Notes under the pieces: generated by a model
What the model was told of the DNA's origin: nothing
What the model saw: only the letters and a program-made list of their open reading frames with translations
Database searches by the model: none
Assembly: GCF_051622035.1 (NCBI RefSeq)
Contig: NC_135359.1
Span: forward strand, 15,251,501-15,315,500
Reading direction: 5' to 3'
From: Arctopsyche grandis
Taxonomy: Eukaryota > Arthropoda > Insecta > Trichoptera > Hydropsychidae
DNA: 64,000 nt
Part shown: one piece after another, positions 31,758-44,045 of the stretch
Position numbering within the stretch: position 1 is the stretch's first letter
Layout of the letters: each line of letters begins with the position of its first letter
Position numbers and translations under genes: made by a program

Positions 31758-33178
31758 GTACATACATATATGTACTCTTATGTATGTACTCGTTATTTCT
31801 CATATATGTTTACTTCACTAATAGGTTATTTTTAATTTATTAACATTTTATTTTTATAGTTTTTTGATACGGTAACAAAATGTCGCTTTTCTAAATGTCA
31901 AATGGTTTAAATAAATATTTTATTTTGAAATGGGATATATAAGTACACATAATGTATAAAAATAGGTTTGCTGTATTGAGCCACCCTGAACGTGCAGAGA
32001 TTCTTTTGAATCGGGAATTTAATTTCACTGATGAATTTGTTCTTAAGCATTGCAATTTCTTTCCGCTTGTGCGATACCCACGTTTGAATTTTCCCCCGGG
32101 AGTTTTTCCCGGAGAAAGGGTGGGAAAGTGGAGGGAAAAAAGCAGGAGAGCTCGACACACAACACAATACAGCACGGGCTCTCTAGCAAGTAGCAAAGCG
32201 TGTAATGCACTTAAAGTGTCGGTGCAAAATTCACTGCCTCTGGTCTCCGACGGTCCTCGTGCCTCGCTTTTGTTGAGAAGAAGTGTTGTGCAACGACGCT
32301 GAAACCCTCCCAGTACAAATGTCGCTATATTGCACAACATTGAAATCAAATATGTTTCAATGTCACTCTTGTTCCTTCTTGTATTAACTTCCAGTAACTT
32401 TTGGAAATACGTTGTATTTTGAATTTTATTTTACAAATTCCTTCCCTTGTATGCTGTCTTCATAGAATGATAACAAACTTAAAAATAACAAACAAAGAGT
32501 CATATGTACATATTTAAATATGTGTTCTAATCATATAAATCTGATAATAGTACATCGTAATCTGGTATTTGTATTTGACTAAAAAAGTAACATTAACTGT
32601 TTTAAACAGGAAATTGACAGATTTTGAGACATCGACCGAACAACACCGAGATATAGAAAAATCGCGCGATTTAAAAAACATATATCTCCGAATCTCGAGC
32701 CAATCAACATTTTTTATTACCAGATTCGTGTTCACTGGGCATAGATCTATAAGAAAAGTCATATCTCGCCTGTGAACCATTTTTCGTGTCGAACAGTGTA
32801 ATTACATAGATATGTTTTCGTTTCTAAGAGACTTCAATTTAGCGGTTGAAATAAAATCATTTTTAATTTTTAATAATTTAAATTTTAAAACTAAATCATA
32901 CATTTAGATGCTGAAATCAAAAGCACTTAAATCATTTTTATCATAAATCACTTAAATAATTTTTAAATCAATTATTTAAATGATTTTTATCAAAATTTCT
33001 ACATCACTTAAATCATTTTTGCATGGTGTCAATTTTGCAACTTAAAATGACTAGTGATTAAGAGGCCACTTAGCTGAAAACTTTGTATGTAGGTATGTAT
33101 GTCAAAAATAAAGACTCATAACATGAAATCAAATACGCTACGTGTTTGTTATTAACACTTTGTCGTCGGGTAACGGAG
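31758..33178. other. unique and AT-rich sequence, no gene supported
   Basis: 31960-32330 is a GC-richer unique block with open frames on both strands but no recognisable protein; it could be regulatory or an unidentified exon. 32860-33010 has repeated AAATCATTTTTA-like units. Confidence 0.35.
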
Positions 33179-33260
33179 ATTTCAAGGTATTATATAAGGT
33201 TTATATATGATTTCAAGGTATTATATAAGGTTTATATATGATTTCAAGGTATTATATAAG
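33179..33260. repeat. 31-bp tandem repeat, 2.6 copies
   Basis: Units at 33179-33209, 33210-33240 and 33241-33260 (partial), starting ATTTCAAGGTATTATATAAG, apparently identical. Confidence 0.95.
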
Positions 33261-33403
33261 AGAAAAAGTATATATTTGAACGTTTGATATTACACACGTC
33301 CTCAATAATATTGTCTTAACACATGTCGTGTATTCTATAAATAAATTTTTATATTTTAGAGATTATATTTTTTCCATTGATTTGTTATTATGTATATACT
33401 TAA

Positions 33404-33962
33404 GAGGGCTGTACACCCGAAACCTTAATTTTGTTACCGTTCCTTTCTTCGATATATATATTGAGTGTATGTATATATTGTGTGAATGCGACAATATATA
33501 TCAATATATATATATATTGAGTGTCTATCAATATATATATATATATACATATATTGAGTATATATCAATATATATATACCAGATAAAACGTATTTTAAAT
33601 TGACAAAATTGAGGTTTCGTATTCTCCTATTTTCTCCTCCAAAACTGGACCAATTTTTAAAAAAAATTTCATCATCAGTATGAGAAAGATACTTTCTGTG
33701 CATCTATCGGCGTATTTTTTTAAAATCGACCGTTAAATAAACACGCTGGACTCGTTTCGTGGGTGTAAAAAAGAGGCGATTTTATAGATGTTTGGCGGCT
33801 CCTAGCTCCTATAAAAAATAATTAATCAAAAAAATAAAACGATAGATGCACCCCAATGGTGGATATCCATAGCATATTAAAAAATAATTTCTCTAGTGCC
33901 ATAATTGAGGAAGGGAGAAGTATAGTACGTTTGCATGGACAAAGCGCTGCTGTCCAGCCCTC
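33404..33962. mobile_element. 559-bp MITE with TTAA target duplication
   Basis: Inverted ends GAGGGCTGTACA and (reversed) GAGGGCTGGACA, flanked by TTAA at 33400-33403 and 33963-33966. Centre is ATATA-rich, with a further internal inverted pair (CGAAACCTTAATTTTG near 33418 and its near-complement near 33603). TTAA flanks point to a piggyBac-mobilised element. A second partial copy lies at 16110-16266. Confidence 0.82.
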
Positions 33963-33966
33963 TTAA

Positions 33967-36814
33967 GAGTAATACATAGTTTTATTATAAAGGCGCCGAC
34001 ATACATATGTATGTACATATATTATATATATTATAAAGATGATATAGGATTCAATAAAAATACAATTTAAGATATTCCAGTAGATTGATAATTATCGACC
34101 TGAATATTCTGAATTATCTGAATTATCTGTTATAAAAAAAAATTCATCATACATAATTAAGATTTTAAAGTGGTATTTCTTGTATGTGAATAAAGGATAG
34201 TGCTTACTTTGTTAATATAGGATGATTGTTTAGGTGCAAATGTTAAGCTAGTACGAGTTTCATATTCACAAGTTTCAGCACAAAATGAGACGCGACAAGT
34301 CCATTAAAAATGCAGTAAAACGTGAAATACGATTTGCCCCATTTTCACATTACGAGAGACCGAGTGACTCCATAAAAGCGACGGCCGTTAATATCAGTTT
34401 TCCGACCCACCCTCCCCCCTCTCTCACTACTGAAGCGCTCCCACCACCTCGGGGGGCCAATATCAGTTTTTCACTCGACCGACGCTGATTTATTGAATAA
34501 TGAAAGTGTGCATTAGCTGCTCTGGCGAGAGGAACTTCTACGGAAAAAGTTATAGAGCCGAACTAATGGTCGTTTTAAATAATTTACAACGCCGTATTTC
34601 ACGCGACGAGAAGCTGCGCCGAAAGCTGTGGTGGTGCACTTGATGCACCAGCCGGTGCACTCCAATACAATCAAAAAGTTTTCACTTCACACTCAACCAG
34701 CTTCGACATTTTGAAATTTGTGTGGTTTTTTTTCCAAGTTGTACTTGTTGTGAAAGTCAAAACGTTTACCTTCTGACTGTACTTCGAACACTAACATTAA
34801 GAGAATATAATAGTATAATACTAACGTCAAAAAATATAATAGTAACGTCAACAAAGAATGTACAAAAAATACAGTAACTATAAGATGTATTGTAAACATA
34901 CCGGATCCAAAACAATGAGCAACAAAAAAAATCACGTTTTTTACTTACCGGAGTGGAGACTAATCAATCTTTATTAAGTTTGATCTACTGAATTCAAGTA
35001 TGACAATTATTTTCGTTAAATTATTTATCGCTTATGATATACATAGAAGCGTTTAAAACAATGTGCAATTTTCACGAATTTTTAGCTTTTGCAGTCTTTA
35101 ACTCAAAACCTAGTATTGCTGTGCCAAAAGTAAGTATTGGAAAAAAATTTCAGGTGTTTTTTAGTGTTTTCAGGAAAATATAATATTGAACGTAGATACA
35201 TATGTAGATCATGAACTTAATAATAGATATAAAGCAATATTTATTATTCCATTTTACTGTTTGATGTTATGCCCATCAGTTCGATTTGTACATATGTTTA
35301 AAGTAAACATCGTCTTTTAAATCAAAATAAAATATCAATACGAATAGACATCACTAAATGTAACGAATATATAATTTTATGATAAATATGAGCGTGTGTG
35401 TAATGTCTGTATTTCGTGATTCAAACTATGTAAATCGTTATTTGTATTATTCTTACATTTCTTTCCTCTAGACGTCGAAACTAATGTTGAAACAATTCAT
35501 TTCCAATATTACCTGCCGACTGATACTAAAACAATGTTTTGATTTATGGAACGTCTCGCAAAAGATTTGTTGGAATTGTGAACTATTAAATTTTAAACTA
35601 ATACGTACTATAAAATATGTTGCATATTGCATTGCATTAAAGTATTTACGGTAAATGAACATGTACATATGTACATTAATGTTAAGCGTATATAAAATTA
35701 AATTGGACAGGCCCGCAAACATTTCAGCTTAATTAAAATCGGAACCAATACATCAGATATGAAACCGAGATTTCCCAACTTTGGGTACCAATCGCGTGTC
35801 TGGATAGTAGCGTGGTCCTAAATATTGACTTTGATTTATCTATTATATAAATTTCGGAGCAAATGTAAATGTACATATGTAAGGTCAATGTACCTATTAG
35901 ATCCTTATGTACAAAATATTTCAATCTACTTTTATCCATGTTGAATCTCCGAGCTTGAAACGCGGATATAAATTAACGCAGTCGCATTTAGGAATCGTTT
36001 CAACGTGATGAATCGATCCAGAGGGATTGAACATTATCCGAAATTTATTATCTCGAAAACACAATAAATTTCAAATATCAGACGCGACTTACATTCAGAA
36101 ATGGCTATTAAAAAATTCATCGCACAAAGCGATATAATTGCCCATCGCGACTATGTAAATGTGTATGTTAAATACGTTTTTGGGCTTCTCGTCGTTTACG
36201 CTATCGCGATTAAGAGTCGAGAGACTCTTGTCGGAGTTTCTGAAGTCGTCTGCGTAAAGCCGCGCCTAATTTACTGGACGTTTACGTGTTCAGAATAACC
36301 GAAAAAGCTTCCTCGGAACGAAAGTGGAAGCTTTGAATAGTTATGAGTCTAGGGAAAAACGCGCGGAAGCTCAAACAACGCGACGCTCAGCTTTAAAAGC
36401 TCGCGAATTGTACGGTCGGAAGGATTTCTGATTTAATGCTTCAACACTATTCTTCTGTGCGGGAATATTTTATTGAGCATTATAAATTCAAATTTCTCTG
36501 TTGGTGAACAATGCCATCCACAATTTAATCTCAGGTTTAGAGATATTGGTACGTATACCGATTTCATATTCAAAATTTGACCTATACATAGTACAGTTTC
36601 TGATTTAAATTTCAAACTCAATTTCAACGAGAAAACACATTTTCTTCATTTGAAAGCTTATTGGTGCAGCACACCAGTGAACTAACGACTGTATAGTTTT
36701 AATAATTAGTTTATAAAGTAATTAAAATATATACTACATACATTTGTACATATGTATAGCAGCAAAAAGTAGTTAGCGTATACTGCTATCAACTGAGGGG
36801 TGATGCGTTCAATG
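33967..36814. other. unique sequence with CpG-containing blocks
   Basis: 34285-34680 and 35940-36420 are GC-richer than their surroundings. The first contains AATATCAGTTTT twice (34390 and 34459 areas) and a GGTGCAC-based inverted motif near 34636-34660. No coding region can be supported; possible cis-regulatory sequence of the receptor gene. Confidence 0.35.
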
Positions 36815-36910
36815 CCGGTTGTTGACCAATGTTGCTAGTCAGATAGTTTCGATAGTTTCTTATCAGAGTTTGAGAATGTATCATATTTCACTGTTGAAAC
36901 GGTTTCAAAC
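36815..36910 (+). mobile_element. SINE fragment
   Basis: Contains the body marker GATAGTTTCTTATCAGAGTTTG and GTTGAAACGGTTTC in the + orientation. Head degraded, tail absent. Confidence 0.55.
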
Positions 36911-38005
36911 AAATGTGAATATAATTTCAAATTTATAATAATAATTTTATAAATTTACTAGATGAACCTGACATGCGTTGCAATGCCACAAAATGCTATT
37001 CCCGTTCCCGTTCCCGTTCTCGTTCCCATTCGCAAGCTCGTTGGTCGTGACGCGAAAACATTTGAAATTATAGCGTTGCAATGACAATCATTCCCGTTTT
37101 TTCCTGTTTTTTTATTCTCAGTAATCTTTCCGGACGTGCATATAACAGATCCTGAAAGTTCCATCGTAATCGGTTCAGTGGTTTAGGAGCCTATTCGAGA
37201 CACACAGACAGACATTCATTTTTATATATGTACATACATACATGCATATATTCTGCGCGCGCACATTAATACGGGAGGAAAATCCTGTTCCTGTTGTATC
37301 CTGCTCGCGCAAATTAAGTGAGTATGTACCGTTTACCATGTTCCCTTTTTTTTATCTTTCGACTTAAGATCTTTCGATTTTCGATCTTTGCCTTCCGATA
37401 TTTGCGTTTTCTGTAATTTAACATTCTGGCTCGTCACGGAGACCGACATAGAAGATATGTAGATGAAAAGTACAAATGTACAAATATGGCCCGTCATGGT
37501 AATATTGTAAATACATGTTTTTAAATGGAATATTTTAGTGAAATATGAAATTAATAAAATAAGATATGTATATTTTATTTTATTTATTTTTATTTTATTT
37601 ATTGAAAAATCAACAGACAGGAAGTACATAGATATTTATAAAAAAACAAATAGTAAATAAATAATATATGTAATATCCGAGTCCAATAACAGATTTTTAC
37701 AAAAATGAAAAAGATAAATATAAGGAAATCAAATTAAAAAGTAAAGAATAAAGGCATGACAAAATATGTAGAACATTGCATAATTAAACTATAGTATTAA
37801 AATATTGGGAAAAGGTTATAAAATAGAATATAAGAAGAAAAAATATATTACAGAACACTTGTTCAAAAAAGAAACTAACCACAAATTTTAAATTTCCATA
37901 TATGTGCATATGTACTATGTATGTATGAGCAAATTTTAAATTTTCATACATATGTATATATAACAGTTTTCGCAAATATATGTAGACTATTTATTATAAT
38001 TTTGT
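36911..38005. other. mixed repeats, no gene
   Basis: Includes a CCCGTT hexamer run near 37000, a stretch ending in GACACACAGACAGACA (37197-37213) that looks like the end of a dispersed repeat, and AT-rich sequence with TACA/TATG runs. Confidence 0.35.
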
Positions 38006-38226
38006 ATATCGATGACTTGGTGCACAGATATTGTACGTCCATTTTTGAATTTTGAGTTTGTAGATACTGGAATAATTTAGGTTTTTCTTTTCAATGTGAT
38101 TTATGTATACCACACAAATTACCTTGAAAGGAAAAACCTGAATTATTCCAGCATCTACAAACTCAAAATTCGATACAAATTCAAAAATAGACGTACAATA
38201 TCTGTGCACCGAGCCATCAATATGTA
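38006..38226. repeat. large palindrome (fold-back), arms near 100 bp
   Basis: 38006-38100 and 38120-38226 are inverted copies of each other, about 90% identical by eye, the right arm having a 12-bp insertion. Landmarks: GGTGCACAGATATTGTACGT near 38019, and its reverse complement near 38190. The centre is about 20 bases. Confidence 0.88.
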
Positions 38227-39601
38227 TGATGTATTGCGAAATTTTGAAAACATTCCGAAAATTTATTCATTTATAATATACTTTTATTTATTTTAAATAT
38301 GATAACTAAACCGTTTTTATGATAAAATAAATTTCAATATAGTCCATCAATCACTTTTGATGAAGGCTCATGTTAAGTGAAAACACAATTTTCATTAAAT
38401 ATTATCAACAAAAAAATTCATTAAATATTATTAACTAAAATCCACCTTCATTATTTTATAGTTTATTTCAAGATGATCCATATTATCCTTAGATATATAT
38501 AAACATACATCATTATCGCAACTCATAATGACATCATGATTTTTTTTGAAAAAGAAAATATACATTTTTGTGTACTGAATTTTACGACTTATGTACATAC
38601 GTATTAATTAAGCTTTAATTTTTATATGTATTTAAAATATGTAAATTTATTCAAGAAAGTTTGTGTAATGATCACATTGACCCAATATTCCACGATTGGT
38701 GTCAGAAATCAAACTCACTAAACTATGAAAAGTGAAGGGGGATCAATAAAGAAAATCCTTTCATGCGAGTGACCAAACTTTTCCTCCCCTACACATCAAT
38801 CTCAATATATAACCGACAGATTCATAGTTTGACAGTCAGACCAGGGTGCGTCAATCGACAAACATTAACTCTATCAATGACGAGCGGTCAGAATATCCTA
38901 TGTTTTTTTTTGCCAACGCGAATTTTCACATCCATCATCCTATTAAATAGACCGCGAACAATATTCACGATTTCAGATCCGTAAATTTAAATCATATGAT
39001 TGATCATATGTATTCGATTCATTGAATGAAGTGTCGTACAATTGCTAGCTGTGATATCAGTCTAATTGTAATTTATTCTGCCCGAATGCTTATTACGACC
39101 CGTATTTTATTTGACATGGCGCGATGTTCAAACTCACACGAGGGTTACACGATGATGATAGTTTAACCGTGAATTTCTCCAACTCAGCCGCGATGTCGGG
39201 GTATAATTTGCCCGCAAATAGCGAACCGTACAAATCGCCGACATCATTATTTGCACGGATTTCTAGACGCTCGCTCACTCTCGCTCCCTGACGGATTATC
39301 GAAACGTTTCAACGTACTCTTGTACATATATATAGGATGTTACAAAAGACACACCTCGACAAAACATAGAGCATTTCAAATATAGAGAACTTACATTCAA
39401 ATACCTTTGGTGGATTTTAAAACATCCATTGCAATGGAATATGTTGGGGGTAGAAAATTATCCAACACGGAAGAATAATTGAAAGCATCCATGACAGTTT
39501 TATTTTATATAAAAAAACCTTTTGATATGCAATTTCAAAGAAAATTTTACAAATGGTCTGAACGATCGAGAATATGGTGAGATTATCGATCCCTCTGTAT
39601 T
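38227..39601. other. AT-rich and unique sequence, no gene
   Basis: No supported gene. 39080-39290 is a CpG-containing unique block. The rest is AT-rich. Confidence 0.35.
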
Positions 39602-39737
39602 GACACGGTACGAGTAGCCCAAACCGATTAACTCGGACGTTCCCCGTAACGTGACCCGTTTTTCGACCCGAGTAAGTCGGGACCGCCTTCAACTTTATTC
39701 ATCCGGGTAACTCGGTCTGGGTTTCTCGTACCGTCTC
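39602..39737. repeat. 136-bp inverted-repeat element
   Basis: Left end ACACGGTACGAGTAGCCCAA and right end (reversed) AGACGGTACGAGAAACCCAG give about 38-bp imperfect inverted arms around a 60-base centre containing further CCGAGTAA/ACTCGG motifs. Probably a very short MITE. Confidence 0.65.
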
Positions 39738-40634
39738 AACTCGGTATTAGCTCTTATATTTTAAACAATAAAACTCTTCCATTGATTCTTCATATACATA
39801 TGTACATATTTAATGCATAAATGGGTTAATTATTTTTTTGTATAAATTGTACGAAAAAACTTTTTTATTTACATACATAATTTTATCGACGAAAATAGGT
39901 ATATAGTAAAATTGGATTTTTTGTAGAAAAAACTCCTTTTAATAGCAAAAAAATAGTATTACATCGAGCATTATAATAATGGACTATGAAAAGGTTAAAT
40001 TTTTACGTGTTCCGGCGGTATTCAAATTTTTCGAAGATTTTGAGTAATTTTATGCATTTTTTTTTGAAAAGAAAAATTTAAATGCCGTAATAATAGATCA
40101 CCTGTCAATATTTTATTTCATATAATGCAAATTGAATAAAAATCCATTGTGAAATTTCCATGCATTCTTCCAATCTTCAAAAACTGAATAAACAATATAC
40201 ATATAATCATAAGTTTTCGAAAAATACACGATACTCAAAAATTTGTATAGTTAAATATATTTAAATATAATACACAATGGTTAAAAAGTTTAGTCTTCTA
40301 GAATTTTATTATAATCTTGAATATTATTGAAAATAATGTTTTTAATTTGAACAAAAAAGATTTGATAAATAATTTTATGTTGATACATTTTTGCGTTTTT
40401 TAGTGTTAGTATCGCAACAAACGTTTTTGTTTTTGAGTGAGACTCCATTGAAAAAACTTTTCAATGGGGTCTCACTTTGCAGATATTATACAAACGTTTG
40501 TGCCTATTTTATAAAATCAATTTTTTTCCAAACAAAATTTTTTTGAGTGGTATATGTACATAAATCTTGAATCAAAGAATGAAATTGGTCATCATAGTAT
40601 CAAAACTTACAAGTATTATATAAAATTAAAAATT
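39738..40634. other. AT-rich stretch with one hairpin
   Basis: No gene. An 18-bp hairpin (40437-40454 with 40458-40475, loop of 3, one T-G wobble) stands out. Confidence 0.5.
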
Positions 40635-40882
40635 TGAAAAAAATTAACGTCGTGTCGATAAGAATTTCAGTAACTGATACTAAGTTTCAGTTTGATAGGA
40701 CTAACGGTGTTCGAAAAATCCCCAAAATACACAGACACACAGACACACACACACACATTTTTTCTAGATCATGAAAACGTGATCAGTAATCGATTCTGAG
40801 TTCGAATCAGTCAAAATCTCGAGTTCGAATTTTCGCATGATCACAAAACTTCATCTATTGTTACTACGTACATAGATAAAGT
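40635..40882 (-). repeat. dispersed repeat family R, copy 3, end fragment
   Basis: Reverse complement of the first 250 bp of copy 1: ends in CTACGTACATAGATAAAGT, with the ACACAGACACACAC microsatellite in the middle. Confidence 0.78.
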
Positions 40883-41837
40883 AAAAATGAAATATCATAC
40901 GTCATGTTTAAACAATATCAATTCATCCTAATCAAAGCAATCTTTATAGTTAATACCAATGTACATAAAAAGTTACAACCAATAATAACCAACATTACAG
41001 ACATTATAGGCAACTGCGTTAGTTAGTGAATGGGTCGTCCGCGTGATACATTTTCAAGTCTTTCGATTCAAAATAAAACGAATCACCCCTTAAGTCTCAC
41101 CTGTAAAGGCTTTGTAGTACTAGGGGGATGAGGATGGAGAAGTTTAACACGGTTCGCAATTACAGTCGCATATTTGTCTTCCGTGCGGCGGTCGATCGAT
41201 CCACGATGAACGAACATACTAGTACTAAATATATGTACGTGAGTACTAAAGTACTAGACTCGTCAGCACGGCGACACCTGGAGACGTCACCGTTAACTAA
41301 TGACACCACAACTGTTAGTTTCGCATTCCGATACATACACACACCTGTATATATATGCACATTATCTCGCGCAAATTCGTCTGTCTCGAGACATCGAGTC
41401 TGTCTCCTGATCGATATGTCGCTACACGTTTCAATTTGCCGATTTATAGGAAAAAGCGTCGCTCATTTTCTCTTTTTTTTTGATAAATCCGTCGTCCGAC
41501 AGAAAGGGAAATTAATCTGTCTCTCTTAATCTTCTTTTCCGGGGGTAAGTTGCGCTAAAATTATTAAACGCGGCAGACAGGCTCACCCTTAATGGTGAGA
41601 CAATGTAAAAGTGAAGGGGGAATGAAGGCGTCAACTGATTTTTGAAATTGCATTTGGTGCGATCGTGTCTATAACTTAATTAGGATTATAGTGATGCTCA
41701 AAGGACGTATCAAGTGGTCGTGTTATATTTTGTTGTATATAATACATCTACATATGTATATTAATTGAGATGAACGAATTAAAACCTTTTTTCACAAAAT
41801 TTATGGAAATATTTACAATCTACGTAATATTATACGT
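40883..41837. other. unique sequence, no gene supported
   Basis: 41110-41560 has mixed composition and a 133-codon open frame (41128-41529), but the translation looks random and has no family resemblance. Possibly regulatory. Confidence 0.35.
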
Positions 41838-42150
41838 ACATAATCACAGATTACCTAAACACAATCTGCTTTAGGTCGTCGACTTTAGAGAGTCTTTAAT
41901 TAATAATATGTATTAGATGTATTATGAGCATTCATAAGAATTATAAATAGGTTTTTGAGCTCTTGTTCCTATTATGCTGTACATTAACATTAAAATAATA
42001 TAATACTAAGATTACTAACAAAATTAAATTAAAATCGTAAAATAAAAAATGATCAGTAGATCAGTAGCTATTAAAATAGATATAAGATGTATTGTGAATA
42101 TACTCGTAATTTCGTAATAATAAAAAGCATTTAAAAATCAGAATCAAATA
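41838..42150 (+). repeat. LINE 3' UTR copy (family of 30585-31345)
   Basis: Starts in the last codons of the LINE frame (CACAATCTGCTTTAGGTC) and runs through the same 3' UTR to a tail of AAAAATCAGAATC, in inverse orientation to the 30.6-kb copy. Confidence 0.78.
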
Positions 42151-43520
42151 TGTACATATATTATATGTATGTAGGTATAGTTAATTATCAAATAATCGAA
42201 GTATTCAAAGCATACGATTAAAAGCTCGTTTATACAAATATGGTTCAAGCCGGCAACAGCAGTACGAAAAATATTCTTTAGTACATTCTATATGTACACA
42301 TTCATATGTTCTGTAATATGTACGTGGCGTATCCATAACAGCAGTATTCATATTGTAGTATACAACAGTACATGTCACCGAAACGTATCAAGCAGAACCG
42401 GTTTTCTTTGGAGATTATCAATATGTAGATATTCATGCGTGACGTGACGTGATATTGGTGAGTGCACCCGTACTTACGAAAAAGTTGCCATTGGGAATAT
42501 AATTATTTTTGGAAATGTCATATTGTGAAAAAAATTACTCGGCGATGCGACCCAAGCAACAGTATAAGCCGATTTTGTATTTCTCTCGTCCAAAATAAAT
42601 ATGAACGTGCCGAAAACGAGCTGTGCTGTAGGTATATATGATAATAAGTAGTCTTTTTCGTGCAGTTTTGTGCCGAGCTATCAACGATGATATATGAACA
42701 TATGTAAAGGAAGCATAAAGTGTTCGTTCATAAGTTTATTGTTTATTTAAATTAAAAATTTATGAGTGAGTAAGATATTAAGTATAATATTTCCATTTGA
42801 TTATTGAAGCTGAAAAATCTGCTCAAAGAAACAAAAGAATAAAAAAAACATTGTACATACATAATTTTTTTTTTCAATATTTTGTTACCTGTGATTTTGA
42901 ATTTCAAAAATATGTAAAATCATATTTTTATTTAATAAAAAAATGTAAAAGTTCAAATTATAACATTGAAATGATGCTATTCAACAAGTTACATTTTTTG
43001 CAATTTTGTTAAACTTTAGAAAATTAATTATATTCTACATTAAAAATTTATAATATTTAAGAGCAAATGAAAAATGTATACTTTTTATTTCTTTTATACA
43101 AGACCGAAATAAAAAAATGTATATTTTTTTAACAACATTTTTTAATAATATTTTTTAACATATATAATTTTAATAGAACCTTTTTAAGGTATAATGTAAT
43201 GTTTGGTTGGTAGAATCATAACAAAACCTATATTTATATTGTTTGCTATCAAAATTTCTTGGAAAATAGTGCCACGAGCATTTAACGCCATCTACTGAAA
43301 ATTAATTTAAATAAATTATTTTTTTCTATTGGTGTTTTAAATTGTTTATATTTAGGTAGGTACTACATATAAACTAGTTTTTACTTATAATACACCTGAT
43401 GAAATTTTCATCGGGTGTTTTACTAGTATTTTATACTTTGCTTTGTATTCCAGGATAAGTAATACGCTGCTCACTTTTCCATTTTCAAAATTAACTTTAT
43501 TATACAAAGCTGCAGTATTT
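42151..43520. other. AT-rich stretch, no gene
   Basis: No gene supported. 43285-43297 holds ACGCCATCTACTG, resembling the insect CTCF core; 43392-43418 is a short near-perfect palindrome. Confidence 0.35.
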
Positions 43521-43539
43521 TATTTTATATTTATTTTTA

Positions 43540-43593
43540 TTTAATCCAGGAAGGCCAAACAGGTAAACCCAATGGGCCAATTATTTTGTTTCA
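43540..43593 (-). repeat. SINE tail fragment
   Basis: CCAGGAAGGCCAAACAGG at about 43547 is the tail of the SINE family in minus orientation; nothing else of the element is present. Confidence 0.55.
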
Positions 43594-44045
43594 TTTATTT
43601 AAAAGTTTTGGACCATTGTGGCATTACAAGAAGAACCTAATGCGCCACAATGGCCTAGATAATAAAACAAGAGAGAGAGAAAAACAAAAAATAAATAGAT
43701 AGAACAAAAAGCAAAAGCAAAAAATAAGATAAAAAAAAATTACAAAAAAAGAAAAGATAAAAAAAACAACATTTAAACACAATCAATAAAAACAGTAAAG
43801 TAATAAAATAGCGGATAAATGAAAATTTAAATGAGTAATAAAATACAAAGATAATTTAATAAGTAGTAAAAATACAAAGAAGGGAATGTCTTGCAACTGC
43901 AGCCTGTTCCGATAAATAAGAACAATCTACAAATACAAAACATCCCTGCGAGACCCAAATGGAAAAGAGTAGATTTAAATTCCACTTATTCATCACATTC
44001 AAATTAAGAAAACAATTATGAGCGCAGATTACCAGATAAATATGT
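43594..44045 (-). mobile_element. LINE-X 3' end with terminal hairpin
   Basis: Begins (plus strand) with the hairpin GGACCATTGTGGCATTAC...GCGCCACAATGGCC (43610-43656) and continues through a long A-rich 3' region to ATTACCAGATAAAT, matching 26940-27780 inverted. It lacks the solo LTR. Confidence 0.72.

Noticed and set aside
41128..41529. 133-codon open frame
   Set aside because: Translation looks random and an antisense frame of equal quality overlaps it.
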